DNA of 16,238 bases, from the NCBI GenBank assembly GCA_937900305.1, contig CALCCV010000396.1, positions 1 through 16,238 on the forward strand, written 5' to 3'. The stretch comes from an uncultured Pseudobdellovibrionaceae bacterium. Lineage in GTDB: Bacteria; Bdellovibrionota; Bdellovibrionia; Bdellovibrionales; Bdellovibrionaceae. Below are positions 1 through 6,190 of the stretch, piece after piece. The stretch's first letter is position 1. The number at the start of each line of letters is the position of its first letter. The notes under the pieces were generated by a model. That model made no database searches. It worked only from the letters and a program-made list of their open reading frames with translations, and was not told the DNA's origin. The translations under genes and the position numbers were made by a program.

Positions 1-162
1 CATACTTAACTTATTGAGTTTAATAACTATTTTAAAAAAAACACAAGACTTAGGCAAATTCTATAACAGATCTTAAATTCCGTAAATCGGGAGTGTCTTC
101 TCTCGAAAATCAACACAGTCTAAGGGCGAGTTCCCCGTTGACCTTGCAGAGTTCTTTTTCCC

Positions 163-1104
163 ATGCAGTTTCTGTCACTGTGGCTCCTCTTTCACTTTCT
201 GTTGCGCTTTCTTTTTTCATATTGGTCGTTGCATTCGCATCGGTGGCAAATGACTTGTGCAAATCTGTTTTCCTTTCACCCCAAAGTCGCCCAAGGTTCT
301 TTGCAAAGTTTTTTTTGCGCTATGCCTGTGCGAGATGCCTCTCTGTATCTGGGCCTGCTAGATAGCGGACTTCTGCATGTTTTTGTCGTCTCTGGATCTC
401 ACATCCTCGCCCTCGAGCAGGGACTTCAGCTATGCCGTGTTCCAAGAGTTCTTCGCCATCTGCTCCTGTGGGGCTATGGAGCCTGCACAAGTTTTGATCC
501 GCCCGTTGTTCGAGCGTTGCTGTATTTACTTTTGCGCGACAGTCATCTTCACGGCCTATCTACAGGCCACATTCCGCGCGTAGCTTTATCATGGATTTTT
601 ACCTTAGCTCTGGTCCCGCAGTGGTTAAATTCGCCATCTTTGCTGATGAGCGTGTGGGCCTCTTTTGGCGTTCAACTTTTTCTTCTGTCCGAAAGAGATC
701 GCATCGAAGAAAACAAACACCTCTGGCTGTGGCGATTGTCAATTTGGATGTACGTTTTCATGATGCCCATATTGATCACGTCGACCTCCCACCCCTTAAG
801 TATCATTTACAACGCGATCGGAACCCCAGTTCTTACCATCGGTTTAGTTTTCATCGCTCTCTTTGGTTGGATCGATGGTCTCTCTTCGCTTATCACCTGG
901 CTGCTAACGACCTTTTTGCAAACTTTAGAAATGGCGATCCCGTTTAATATCTTTCGCAACCGCGTGCAATTTGCAAAATTCCCCATCCTCTTCGGCGCCA
1001 ACACCTTCGGAATTCTTTGTCTGCTCACGATGACCTTTATGTATTATCTCTGGCGCCACAGAAAGCGACGAAGATTTTCGGAAGCGTTGGAGGTGAGCCC
1101 ATGA
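163..1104 (+). CDS. ComEC/Rec2-type competence membrane protein, channel domain only
   Basis: This 313-residue, strongly hydrophobic protein carries the hallmarks of the ComEC/Rec2 competence domain (PF03772), the inner-membrane channel that passes single-stranded DNA during natural transformation. Visible motifs are a GLLHVFVVSGSH segment at about residues 69-80 (family form: GL-H-LAISG-H), PPVVRA at 113-118, and a HPLSIIYNAIGTPVL-like segment near 210-224, with several further membrane helices and a basic C-terminal tail. Full ComEC proteins are about 700-800 residues and add an N-terminal OB-like domain and a C-terminal metallo-beta-lactamase-like domain; both are absent here. The first residues form a membrane helix. 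The ATG at 163 is the only good start: a TGA lies in frame at 139-141, and the Shine-Dalgarno is weak. The stop overlaps the next gene by 4 nt. DNA uptake is inferred from the family; a reduced or different role is possible. Confidence 0.75.
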   Translation: MQFLSLWLLFHFLLRFLFSYWSLHSHRWQMTCANLFSFHPKVAQGSLQSFFCAMPVRDASLYLGLLDSGLLHVFVVSGSHILALEQGLQLCRVPRVLRHLLLWGYGACTSFDPPVVRALLYLLLRDSHLHGLSTGHIPRVALSWIFTLALVPQWLNSPSLLMSVWASFGVQLFLLSERDRIEENKHLWLWRLSIWMYVFMMPILITSTSHPLSIIYNAIGTPVLTIGLVFIALFGWIDGLSSLITWLLTTFLQTLEMAIPFNIFRNRVQFAKFPILFGANTFGILCLLTMTFMYYLWRHRKRRRFSEALEVSP

Positions 1105-1436
1105 CTTTTCAGAGACTTCTCGCCGGAGGTTTGGTTTGCGGTTTAATTTTTTCGGCCATCGGCTTGGATGAGGGGCGAAAGGCCCTTTGCAAAAGGAATC
1201 TCTACAATCAAAGTCCATCTTGCAAAAAAAAAGAAAAAACATTTCAACAAAGACCGACCCAAGAACAGAGGGGTCGGTCTGCTATAATAAAATCAACCTC
1301 GGTAAGCTTTGAACTCCATAGACAGATCGCGAGCCACGGGTTCGTAACAAACGAAACCGCCATAAACATTCAATCCTTTTCGCAATGGCAAATTCTTTTC
1401 CACCGCGCTCTCAAGGCCGTGGGCGGCAATCATTGA
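1101..1436 (+). CDS. Small hypothetical protein coupled to the ComEC-like gene
   Basis: The ATG at 1101 overlaps the stop of the ComEC-like gene (ATGA) and has a near-perfect Shine-Dalgarno, GGAGGTGAG, about 3 nt before it, which is the main reason to accept the start. The predicted product is 111 residues: a hydrophobic N-terminus (about residues 5-21, signal peptide or anchor) followed by a basic stretch with two cysteines. The 3' part is doubtful. The frame runs through the hairpin at 1251-1280 and 144 nt into the antisense of ald. A run of nine A at 1224-1232 lies in the frame; a shift there would end the protein at the tandem TAA TAA at 1285-1290, before ald. I recognise no family. The start is more certain than the end. 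Confidence 0.5.
   Translation: MTFQRLLAGGLVCGLIFSAIGLDEGRKALCKRNLYNQSPSCKKKEKTFQQRPTQEQRGRSAIIKSTSVSFELHRQIASHGFVTNETAINIQSFSQWQILFHRALKAVGGNH
1251..1280 (-). terminator. Rho-independent-type terminator of ald
   Basis: A perfect 10-bp inverted repeat (AGACCGACCC / GGGTCGGTCT) encloses a 10-nt loop and begins 12 nt after the ald stop. On the - strand it is followed by TTTGTTG and, a little further, by T-rich sequence. The U-tract directly after the stem is imperfect. On the + strand it lies inside the small ORF and could also stop + strand transcripts. Confidence 0.65.
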
Positions 1437-2399
1437 AGCGTATCGCAAAGTCACATTTGTCAACGCGTAGGTCGAAGTGCGGGGCACAACCCCTGGCATA
1501 TTCGGGACACAGTAGTGAATGACTCCGTCGATTTCATAAGTTGGATTTTGATGTGAAGTGGGTCGACAAGTTTCAATGCAACCGCCCTGATCCACGGCCA
1601 CATCCACAACCACTGATCCCTTCGACATTGAAGAAACCATTTCTTTAGAAACCAACATCGGTGCTTTTTGACCCGTGATCAAAACAGCTCCGATCAAAAG
1701 ATCACTCCCTTGCACGGCCTCTTCGATGTTTTTGGTGTTCGAATACAAAGTCATGCAACGACCTTGAAAAATATCATCGAGGTATTCCAATCGAGCCGTG
1801 TTTACATCCAAAACGGTCACGTTTGCACCGAGACCCACTGCCATTTTCGCAGCGTTGGTTCCCACCACACCACCGCCAATGATGGTCACTTGCGCCGGGC
1901 GAACTCCCGTCACGCCCCCCAGCAAAACGCCTTTGCCACCATGGTCGCGCTGAAGATAAAAGGCTCCAATTTGAGTGGCCATGCGGCCTGCAACTTCCGA
2001 CATGGGTGTTAACAGAGGCAAAGAGCCATTTTCGAGCTGGATGGTTTCGTAGGCGACGGATTTCACTTTTCGTTCGCACAAAACTTTTGTCAGTTTTGGC
2101 TCAGCTGCCAAATGCAAATAGGTATAAAGAATTTGATTTTCGCGAAGGAGTTCATATTCGTCCGGCAAAGGCTCTTTCACTTTCACGATCATGTCGGCTT
2201 TGGCATAAACTTCTTTTTTCGTATCGAGAATTTTTGCGCCGACCTTGAGGTATTGGTCGTTAGTGATTTGTGAACCAACGCCCGCATCTTTTTCGACATA
2301 AACAGTGTGACCCTCTTTGATCATTTGCGCGACGCCCGCTTCGGTCATGCCGACACGATTTTCGCTGATCTTAATTTCTTTCGGAACACCGATGATCAT
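1293..2399 (-). CDS. ald: Alanine dehydrogenase
   Basis: NAD-dependent alanine dehydrogenase (EC 1.4.1.1) catalyses reversible oxidative deamination of L-alanine to pyruvate and ammonium in the cytoplasm. At 368 residues it is the normal length and aligns without gaps to the known numbering: it opens MIIGVPKEIK, substrate-binding Arg15 and Lys75, catalytic His96, the Rossmann loop GGGVVG at 175-180 in the NAD domain, catalytic Asp270 in VDVAVDQGG, and Asn300 in VPNMPG. The ATG at 2399 has a clear AAAGAGGAAA Shine-Dalgarno. It lies 76 bp downstream of lpxC on the same strand, with a very purine-rich leader between, and a hairpin terminator follows. In an amino-acid-consuming organism it would feed alanine carbon to pyruvate. 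No missing residue or truncation was seen. Confidence 0.97.
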   Translation of the reverse strand: MIIGVPKEIKISENRVGMTEAGVAQMIKEGHTVYVEKDAGVGSQITNDQYLKVGAKILDTKKEVYAKADMIVKVKEPLPDEYELLRENQILYTYLHLAAEPKLTKVLCERKVKSVAYETIQLENGSLPLLTPMSEVAGRMATQIGAFYLQRDHGGKGVLLGGVTGVRPAQVTIIGGGVVGTNAAKMAVGLGANVTVLDVNTARLEYLDDIFQGRCMTLYSNTKNIEEAVQGSDLLIGAVLITGQKAPMLVSKEMVSSMSKGSVVVDVAVDQGGCIETCRPTSHQNPTYEIDGVIHYCVPNMPGVVPRTSTYALTNVTLRYASMIAAHGLESAVEKNLPLRKGLNVYGGFVCYEPVARDLSMEFKAYRG

Positions 2400-2475
2400 A
2401 TTTTCCTCTTTCCTTTTTCTTTTCGTTTTAGTTTTTCTTTTTTTTTAGGGTTTGAAAAGCGGCAAAGCCAGCGCA
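2400..2475 (-). promoter_or_regulatory. lpxC-ald spacer: weak hairpin and purine-rich ald leader
   Basis: Read on the - strand, the lpxC stop is followed by a small imperfect hairpin (GCTGGC TTT GCCGC, one bulged T) and four T, a possible weak terminator. After it come about 50 nt of nearly pure A/G leading to the ald Shine-Dalgarno AAAGAGGAAA. Such an unstructured purine leader should favour ribosome access. No clear -35/-10 was seen, so ald may be partly read from lpxC. Confidence 0.35.
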
Positions 2476-3384
2476 TCAAACTTCGCCCAAGTTCCAATCC
2501 TGGTAACGACGCTCAAGATCTGCGATATTGGCGCCTAACTCCACGTGTCTATAGGACGTCCGGTTTTGACGAATCTGTTTCACCAGTTTGTTCATCATAT
2601 CGTGGCCCGCCTTGTAGAGCACCACGTGGCCCATCAGGGGCATACCCAGTGTCACAAGATCTCCCAGTGCATCGAGAGCCTTGTGGCGCACAAATTCGTC
2701 TGGCCATCGCAATCCCTCGGGATTCATCACCCGGCGATCATCAAGTCCAATTGCGTTTTCGAGGGAAGCCCCCAACCCAAAGCCCTTCGCTCGCAAAGAT
2801 TCTAAATCTTTTGCGTACCCAAATGTTCTGGCGCCGGCCAGCTCGCGAGCAAATGTCTCTTCATTGATTTCCAAATCTAGTTTCTGCCGACCAATCGGCA
2901 GCGGAAAATCAATAGTGATTGTCAACCTCAGCCCGTGGTAGGGCAAAACATAGGCGTGCTTATCGTCTTCAGAGTAGGCAATCGGTTCGGTGACATAGCA
3001 ATACTTGCGAGGTTGATCCAATTCATTCGTACCGACTTGATTGATCGCCCTCATGAATTCACGGGCCGAGCCATCGCAAATGGGAATTTCAGGGCCATCT
3101 AGTTCGATAAAAAGATTATCGATGCGATAGGCAGAGAGCGTGGCCACACAGTGTTCTATCGTTGCGACTTTGAAATGTTCATTCCCCAGCGCAGTTTGTA
3201 AAACCGTGGCTTCGACATTCTGAGCATCCACCTTCAGCGAGGGACTGTTTGGCAAATCCCGACGCACAAACCAGACTCCGGTGTCAGCGGGCGCCGGGCG
3301 AAACGTCAGTCGACAGGGATTCCCAGAGTGAAGACCGATCCCTTCGACCTCCACTTTTTTTCGAATCGTTTTTTGTAAAAACAT
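2476..3384 (-). CDS. lpxC: UDP-3-O-acyl-N-acetylglucosamine deacetylase
   Basis: LpxC is the zinc-dependent cytoplasmic deacetylase that carries out the first committed step of lipid A synthesis. The 302-residue protein matches the family length and start (MFLQKTIRKKVEVEGIGLHSG; GIGLHSG is conserved). Zinc ligands are His78, His234 and Asp238 (in RHKALDALGDL); the general base is Glu77; His261 in KAGHDMMN corresponds to the catalytic His of E. coli LpxC. The ARTFG motif is at 185-189 and LDGPEIPICDGSA at 95-107. The start is fixed by a TAG six bases upstream in frame. AGGGA lies directly against the ATG, so the Shine-Dalgarno is badly placed, which may limit translation of an enzyme that is normally tightly controlled. 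Its upstream region is shared with a divergent TIGR02147 gene. Confidence 0.97.
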   Translation of the reverse strand: MFLQKTIRKKVEVEGIGLHSGNPCRLTFRPAPADTGVWFVRRDLPNSPSLKVDAQNVEATVLQTALGNEHFKVATIEHCVATLSAYRIDNLFIELDGPEIPICDGSAREFMRAINQVGTNELDQPRKYCYVTEPIAYSEDDKHAYVLPYHGLRLTITIDFPLPIGRQKLDLEINEETFARELAGARTFGYAKDLESLRAKGFGLGASLENAIGLDDRRVMNPEGLRWPDEFVRHKALDALGDLVTLGMPLMGHVVLYKAGHDMMNKLVKQIRQNRTSYRHVELGANIADLERRYQDWNLGEV

Positions 3385-3532
3385 TCCCTATCGGTATCAC
3401 TGCGGTTTAAGAGTGTAAACCTCTGGTTGCACATCCTGAAGACGCGCATCCTCCAAATTGAACTCCAACTTGGAACTGCAGGCAGACCGCCAGATCCAGG
3501 TTGGCATCGAATAAATACATGGGTACCACCAA

Positions 3533-3547
3533 GTAACGCATCGTTAC
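3533..3547. promoter_or_regulatory. Perfect inverted repeat in the lpxC/TIGR02147 divergent region
   Basis: GTAACG-CAT-CGTTAC is a perfect 15-nt dyad in the 279-bp gap between the divergent lpxC and TIGR02147-family genes. Its compact odd-length symmetry resembles a binding site for a dimeric regulator. It is about 115 bp upstream of the regulator's start and 150 bp from lpxC, so it could serve either. The rest of the gap (3385-3663) shows no convincing gene; -35/-10 boxes are only weakly matched. Confidence 0.3.
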
Positions 3548-3663
3548 CTGAGATTCTTGATGTGCGAAGGCCATTGGAGTAGATGATGGGCATCGGAAAC
3601 ACGATCCGCTGCAGGTTTCTTCCCAGGATCAGTGTGCGATCCAAGTCCAAAAAAGGAAAGTCG

Positions 3664-4563
3664 ATGCGAAACACTCCCTCCCAAAACTCAGCTCCCAGTG
3701 GGTCCAAACCCACAAAAGTTGATTTCGACTTTCGGGATCTAATTCAACGCGAATTTGCCAGTCGCCAGGGGCGCAACGCCAAGTACTCTCTGCGAGCCTT
3801 TGCCCGCGATCTCGATCTGCCGGCTCCGAAACTTTCTCAGATTTTAAAAGGCACTTGCGGACTTTCGGCTGAACGTGGGGAAAGTGTCGCTAAACGGTTG
3901 GGGCTCACCCCAGGTGAAAAACGCCTCTTCATCTGTTGCCTGGAAGCCAATTTCTCGCGCAATCCAGCCAAACGCAAAAAAGCTCAAGCTCGCCTGGCTA
4001 TTCAAGCGGCGCAAATTGCCTTGGACCTCGAACAGTTCAAGCTGGTCGCCGACTGGCACCATCTCGCGCTCTTAGAAACATTTAAACTGTCATTGCCATC
4101 TCAGGAACCCAAGGTCCTCGCGCAAGTTCTAAACATAGATGAGGCTCGTGTGAACGAGGCCTTGATTCGCCTCGAAAAATTAGAATTGATTGAACGATCC
4201 CCAGAAGACGGTCAGTGGCAAGCCACCTCCCCGCACGTTCAAACAACTGCAGATATTCCATCACGAGATATTCGTGAACACCATCGGCAAGTTTTGAGCA
4301 AAGCGAGTGACGCCCTCGACAAATTCAGCGTCGAAGAGCGAGACTTTAGCACTCTCATGATGGCTTTCGACGAAAACGACATTGCCGATGCGAAAGCCAT
4401 GCTGAATGAATTCAAAGATCGCTTCGAGCTGCGCTTCGCGCGCCAACAAAATGCCGACCGAGTTTATGCGGTGGCCCTGCAATTGTTTCCATTGAGTCAA
4501 AAATCTAAAACAAAACGAGACGAGAGTCTCACCAACAAATCCAATCAAGAGGAGTCCCCATGA
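3664..4563 (+). CDS. TIGR02147-family (DUF4423) putative regulatory protein
   Basis: The 299-residue cytoplasmic protein shows the layout of the TIGR02147 family, which is greatly expanded in Fibrobacter and Bdellovibrio and presumed regulatory. Residues about 41-90 form a helix-turn-helix-like segment (YSLRAFARDLDLPAPKLSQILKG, then SVAKRLGLTPGEKRLF). The middle has a second winged-helix-like stretch (VLNIDEARVNEALIRLEKLELIER). The C-terminus holds the family hallmark ADRVYAVALQLFPLS. The ATG at 3664 is preferred because AAAAGGAAAG lies just before it; an in-frame ATG 81 bases upstream lacks one and adds a basic extension unlike the family. Its stop overlaps the start of the following secreted protein (ATGA), so the two are translationally coupled. 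DNA binding is inferred from sequence; the target is unknown. Lys/Ser/Asn-rich tail residues follow the hallmark motif. Confidence 0.88.
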   Translation: MRNTPSQNSAPSGSKPTKVDFDFRDLIQREFASRQGRNAKYSLRAFARDLDLPAPKLSQILKGTCGLSAERGESVAKRLGLTPGEKRLFICCLEANFSRNPAKRKKAQARLAIQAAQIALDLEQFKLVADWHHLALLETFKLSLPSQEPKVLAQVLNIDEARVNEALIRLEKLELIERSPEDGQWQATSPHVQTTADIPSRDIREHHRQVLSKASDALDKFSVEERDFSTLMMAFDENDIADAKAMLNEFKDRFELRFARQQNADRVYAVALQLFPLSQKSKTKRDESLTNKSNQEESP

Positions 4564-4964
4564 AATCCATTCTTTTTATTTCCGCTTTCTTCGCTCAAAC
4601 CTTGGTGTTTGCAAGTGTTCGCGTCAACAATGGCATCATTGCCTTCGCACCTGTTCGCCCCATTTATTCATGTCAGCAGGCCATTGTACCGCAACAATAC
4701 CCGACTGTGGTGTACACGGCACAAGTTGACGAGAGTTTAGGAAACATCTTTGTTAAGATCAATAAGACCACTGGCGAAGTCACAGAAAATGTTTATTACG
4801 GGTCAATGATCGTTGATACCACAATTCGGCCGCTGGTTCCTGGATTGTTCTTGGTGAATCTAGAAGACGGTGCCACATTCTCAACGACTGATTTTCCAAA
4901 TCAGTCGTTTGGAAACTTCCATTTCAACAATTTGCAGCTTTCTTTCGAGTGCCAAAAGCACTAA
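4560..4964 (+). CDS. Small secreted protein coupled to the TIGR02147 gene
   Basis: The 134-residue product begins with a typical Sec signal peptide (MKSILFISAFFAQTLVFAS, cleavage near residue 19), leaving a mature protein of about 115 residues rich in beta-branched and aromatic residues, likely all-beta. It has just two cysteines after the signal (Cys38 and Cys131), one at each end of the mature chain and well suited to a disulphide in the periplasm or outside. The start overlaps the upstream stop by 4 nt and has AGAGGAG six nucleotides before it. I recognise no family. Coupling to a TIGR02147 gene suggests that the regulator controls, or responds to, this exported product; that is inference from arrangement only. 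Confidence 0.8.
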   Translation: MKSILFISAFFAQTLVFASVRVNNGIIAFAPVRPIYSCQQAIVPQQYPTVVYTAQVDESLGNIFVKINKTTGEVTENVYYGSMIVDTTIRPLVPGLFLVNLEDGATFSTTDFPNQSFGNFHFNNLQLSFECQKH

Positions 4965-4990
4965 TCGAATAAATCAAAAGCACTTTTTTT
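4948..4990 (+). terminator. Possible terminator of the small secreted protein gene
   Basis: AGTGC-CAAAA-GCACT overlaps the stop codon. The ten bases CAAAAGCACT occur again at 4975-4984, followed by T-rich sequence (seven T at 4984-4990). AGTGC can pair with either GCACT copy, and the distal pairing would sit right before the T-run. Stems are only 5 bp, so the call is weak. Confidence 0.35.
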
Positions 4991-5020
4991 CGAAAAATCT
5001 CGAGCGGCCTCCAGCGGCCG
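4986..5020 (-). terminator. Possible terminator of the SWIM-J gene
   Basis: On the - strand, CGGCC-6 nt-GGCCG (5020-5005) is followed after CTCGAGA by five T inside a 12-bp palindrome TTTTTCGAAAAA (4986-4997). It lies about 45 nt past the SWIM-J stop. The T-run is seven bases from the stem, so this is a modest candidate. Confidence 0.35.
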
Positions 5021-5045
5021 TTCGAAGGTTGTGCGGCCTTCAGAC

Positions 5046-5084
5046 TCCGCCTTCGGCGCTGTCCTCATATTCCGCCTTCGGCGC
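5046..5084. repeat. Two copies of a GC-rich 14-bp repeat at the 3' end of the SWIM-J gene
   Basis: TCCGCCTTCGGCGC occurs exactly at 5046-5059 and again at 5071-5084, each able to form a CGCC-TTC-GGCG mini-hairpin. The second copy lies inside the SWIM-J coding end and the first lies just beyond the stop. Upstream, GCGGCC recurs three times (5004-5038). The block is clearly richer in G+C than its surroundings and resembles a small REP-like intergenic repeat. Confidence 0.6.
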
Positions 5085-5787
5085 AAAACAAAATGAGAGC
5101 TTCTGCGAACCGGTTGAGCTCTAAAATCTCGCGGTGATCGCCGCCAACGTCTGGATGAAAAACCCGCGATAGCTTCTTCTTTGCGACCCGAACGACCTCG
5201 GCTTTCAGAGGTGCCTCCATAGGAAATCCGTTAGCGACAAAATAGGAAATCGCAGCTTCGATGCTGGGGGGATAAACGGTTGCGGGGGAACTCGATTTTT
5301 GCTTAGAGCTCTGCTTTTGAACTCGCTGGTGCTGTTTGTGTTTTTGGTACTGCTGTTTACGGAACTCAGCCCGCTTCTGTTTGAATGCTTCCTGTTTTGC
5401 AGTCTGCGAAAAGGATTGAGAAGATGCATGTGAAGATGTCTGACTCTTCGTCACCGAAGATGGTTTTTTTTCGATCTTCGTTTTTTCGTCGAGAAAATCA
5501 CTTTGAGTCGACGCCACGGCCAAAAGCGTCGCCCAAATGTGTTTACACCAGCGCTCTTTTTGCGCGACTGAACAATGGCAATCGGCTTCAATGCACTCAC
5601 TCTGCAGAGACTCCAATTTCAAAGACACTTTGATCGATGACGATGATGTTTTAATATAGGATTGAATTTCGGTGTCGGAAAGTCGCGAAACTTTCACCAT
5701 ACCTTTGGCGAAAATCGACTGGCCCTGATTTCGAATCTCGGGTCGAAAGTGGCCCTCCCAAATTTCATTCAAACGCCCTGTGGTCAT
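5065..5787 (-). CDS. SWIM zinc-finger and J-domain fusion protein
   Basis: The 240-residue, predicted cytoplasmic protein joins two modules. Residues about 15-92 match a SWIM zinc finger with the pattern CxC-x8-CxH (Cys70, Cys72, Cys81, His83), the form known to bind DNA or protein partners. Residues about 105-170 are a Ser/Lys/Gln-rich, probably disordered linker. Residues about 192-236 resemble a DnaJ J-domain helix II-loop-helix III: VVRVAKKKLSRVF, the HPD triad at 211-213, GGDH, and ILELNRFAEALI. HPD is the motif that stimulates the ATPase of DnaK/Hsp70. The usual J-domain helix I is weak (SIEAAISYFVANG). The ATG at 5787 has AAAGGGTGA upstream. It is divergent from a small membrane gene and convergent with the secreted protein gene. 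The last codons come from a GC-rich repeat. A role in targeting Hsp70 to a SWIM ligand is inference. Confidence 0.8.
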   Translation of the reverse strand: MTTGRLNEIWEGHFRPEIRNQGQSIFAKGMVKVSRLSDTEIQSYIKTSSSSIKVSLKLESLQSECIEADCHCSVAQKERWCKHIWATLLAVASTQSDFLDEKTKIEKKPSSVTKSQTSSHASSQSFSQTAKQEAFKQKRAEFRKQQYQKHKQHQRVQKQSSKQKSSSPATVYPPSIEAAISYFVANGFPMEAPLKAEVVRVAKKKLSRVFHPDVGGDHREILELNRFAEALILFCAEGGI

Positions 5788-5800
5788 CTGTCACCCTTTG

Positions 5801-5839
5801 ATCTTGCCCGCAAGATAGCCGGTCCCACTGAAAATTCAA
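5801..5839 (-). promoter_or_regulatory. Candidate promoter and operator of the SWIM-J gene
   Basis: On the - strand, TTGAAT (5839-5834) and TATCTT (5817-5812) are 16 bp apart, a plausible sigma-70 pair upstream of the SWIM-J start. The -10 overlaps a perfect 16-nt dyad, ATCTTGC-CC-GCAAGAT (5801-5816), placed as a repressor site would be. The boxes match the consensus only in part. Confidence 0.35.
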
Positions 5840-5903
5840 TCCGTATGAATGTGTACCCACACAAAAAGACAGATTGGCCGATGGACACATGACAGATTCC
5901 AAG

Positions 5904-5927
5904 TTTTAAGACTACAAAGTCTTGAAA
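5904..5927. other. Hairpin upstream of the small membrane protein gene
   Basis: TTTTAAGACT-ACAA-AGTCTTGAAA gives a 10-bp stem with one T.G pair and a 4-nt loop, ending 42 nt before the ATG at 5970. No T-run follows on either strand, so it is not a classic terminator. It may be part of the 5' leader or a protein-binding dyad. Confidence 0.4.
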
Positions 5928-5969
5928 TCGACTCCCGAAAAATGCACCATTTCAGAAAAGAGAAGCCGG

Positions 5970-6110
5970 ATGTCCCACAAAACTCTTGTTAAAATTGCTA
6001 TCGTGATGGTCGTCGTCTTTGGAGGCACTGTCTTGCTGTACCCGCTGCTATTCAATCCCGATAGCAAGAATGCGGCCCCGATCGAAGTCGACCCACTTCC
6101 GACACACTGA
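5970..6110 (+). CDS. Small single-span membrane protein
   Basis: This 46-residue ORF starts at ATG 5970 with a purine-rich AAAAGAGAAG about 5 nt upstream. A TTG start at 5922 would add 16 polar residues but lacks a ribosome site. Residues about 8-28 form one clear transmembrane helix (IAIVMVVVFGGTVLLYPLLF), with a short basic N-terminus and an acidic, Pro-containing tail, suggesting an N-in orientation or an uncleaved anchor. It is divergent from the SWIM-J gene. No family is recognised; the evidence is the hydrophobic segment and start context only, so it may not be real. Confidence 0.5.
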   Translation: MSHKTLVKIAIVMVVVFGGTVLLYPLLFNPDSKNAAPIEVDPLPTH

Positions 6111-6134
6111 TGAACAGCTCCCGAGACCGGATGA

Positions 6135-6156
6135 CAGCGCCTGAAAACTAGCGCTG
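6135..6156. other. Hairpin between convergent genes
   Basis: CAGCGC-10 nt-GCGCTG is a 6-bp GC-rich stem in the 80-bp gap where the small membrane gene (+) and the di-haem lipoprotein (-) converge. It lacks a T-run on both strands. It could be a weak shared terminator. Confidence 0.25.
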
Positions 6157-6190
6157 CCGACCAATGGCGCAAGCAAATTAGAAACAGGAA

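Noticed and set aside
1..162. TATAAC at 62-67 as a promoter for the ComEC-like gene
   Set aside because: No acceptable -35 at the right distance; the AT-rich edge makes chance matches likely.
93..365. 90-residue + strand ORF starting at GTG 93
   Set aside because: It overlaps the ComEC-like gene in another frame, and ComEC motifs are only in the 163-1104 frame.
3306..3713. 135-residue - strand ORF across the lpxC/TIGR02147 gap
   Set aside because: Overlaps the certain starts of both flanking genes; no ribosome site or recognisable domain.
5912..6172. 86-residue - strand ORF opposite the small membrane protein
   Set aside because: Antisense to a better candidate with a clear membrane helix; its composition is not protein-like.
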